Source: Nautilus pompilius (lineage: Eukaryota > Mollusca > Cephalopoda > Nautilida > Nautilidae). Taken from it: 64,000 bases of DNA. The stretch lies in contig JACATO010000121.1 of assembly GCA_018389105.1 (NCBI GenBank), positions 1,766,001-1,830,000 on the forward strand, given 5' to 3'. The notes under the pieces are model-generated. The model was not told where the DNA came from. It did not search any database and saw only the letters and a program-made list of their open reading frames with translations. Of this stretch, positions 63,430 to 64,000 are shown piece after piece (position 1 is the stretch's first letter; each line of letters starts with the position of its first letter). A program made the translations under genes and the position numbers.

Positions 63430-63894
63430 TTAAAGGGGCCTGTAACAAACCATGGCCCAGGTTTTATGATCAATCATCAGTAGCCTGCCTACCATGTGGT
63501 TAGCACCATACCAGGGAGATGAACAGTTGGAGAAGTGGCTTTTGCACACAATGAAAAGAATCAACAACTTAATCATTACAAATACAGAAAGAAACTGGAC
63601 ACCAGCAAGACACTCCAGGATTCACTTTTCTCTTCTGTTTTCTTAAGCATACAGATGGTACTGCTCATAAAATCTTTGACAAACATTCATTCCAAAGTTT
63701 GTAGATGAAGCTAATATATAGTAGGGCTTTATATTATTTTAACCTCTACCCACCCTCTGAATTTCCTTTATCTGTAAGGGCATGTTCAAAATTTATGTAA
63801 TGCTTTGGGTGGGTAGGTGAACCTTACAGGGGGGTTGGGGGTGGGCATAAGATTTCAGAAAAAATAGTGTTCGTGATTTTTGAACGGCCCCTAA
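63430..63894. mobile_element. Possible MITE-like element
   Basis: The ends are short inverted repeats, TAAAGGGGCC at the left and, read inward from the right, TTTTAGGGGCCGTTCAAAAATC. The GGGGCCGTTCA-type end is widespread among non-autonomous DNA elements of invertebrates. An internal inverted pair, CTACCCACCC near 63744 and GGGTGGGTAGGTG near 63808, makes the right third partly palindromic. There is no coding content, and the target duplication is unclear. Confidence 0.4.
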
Positions 63895-64000
63895 AATACA
63901 GACAAGCTGAAATTATTTAATGTTTATTTGGAAATTTATTTATTGGCTTTACAATAATAAGTGGAAAACAACAGGTAATTTCTATGTTTATTAATGTAAT

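Noticed and set aside
45483..64000. First zinc finger exon of the receptor within the window
   Set aside because: A by-eye search for the ESCKAFF-type P-box and CGxC patterns on the minus strand found nothing. A CCCCACA hit at about 49088 has an in-frame stop just upstream and lacks the P-box.

Overview
The window is AT-rich, intron-heavy animal DNA. It has no bacterial-style gene packing and no operons, ribosome-binding sites, tRNA, rRNA or CRISPR that I can see. It does have GT-AG introns of 4-13 kb, many microsatellites and dozens of decayed DNA transposons. The one confident host gene, a nuclear receptor of the NR1J/HR96 (DAF-12-like) group, points to an invertebrate bilaterian such as an arthropod, especially a chelicerate, or a mollusc. 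Species cannot be fixed from this window.

Host gene: three exons on the minus strand (45482-45365, 40979-40471, 27553-27074) join in frame across GT-AG introns. They give the second zinc finger of the DNA-binding domain, a hinge, and a complete ligand-binding domain ending in an AF-2 helix and stop. The exon with the first zinc finger and the start codon was not found; it probably lies beyond the right edge, so everything from 45.5 kb to 64 kb would be first-intron or upstream DNA. The intron between the first two visible exons carries a large 47-50 bp minisatellite (about 42.66-43.67 kb) grown out of an older ~100 bp repeat.

Right side (45-64 kb): a mariner with intact TA target duplications but a broken gene (47.08-48.37 kb); a full-length, decayed hAT element of the Tip100/ZMYM1-like type with an exact 8 bp target duplication (50.65-54.29 kb); Tc1 remnants near 58.5, 60.9 and 62.3 kb; and a pogo/Tigger deletion derivative near 59.4 kb.

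Left side (1-27 kb, downstream of the receptor): two hAT remnants (1.7-2.7 and 6.7-7.4 kb), a 381 bp deletion derivative with perfect 30 bp inverted repeats (6.34-6.72 kb), a second mariner of the 47 kb family (8.04-9.24 kb), a Tigger derivative (10.3-10.8 kb), Tc1 remnants at 5.4, 11.5 and 25 kb (the last split by a 320 bp hAT-type insertion), and a mariner-like remnant at 20.8-21.25 kb. A roughly 75 bp inverted-repeat element occurs at least six times across the window. Two unrecognised candidate exons lie at 15.7-15.9 kb (minus) and 16.4 kb (plus).

I found no LTR or LINE protein and no confident SINE. The recognisable interspersed repeats are all cut-and-paste DNA transposons, overwhelmingly Tc1/mariner/pogo and hAT.
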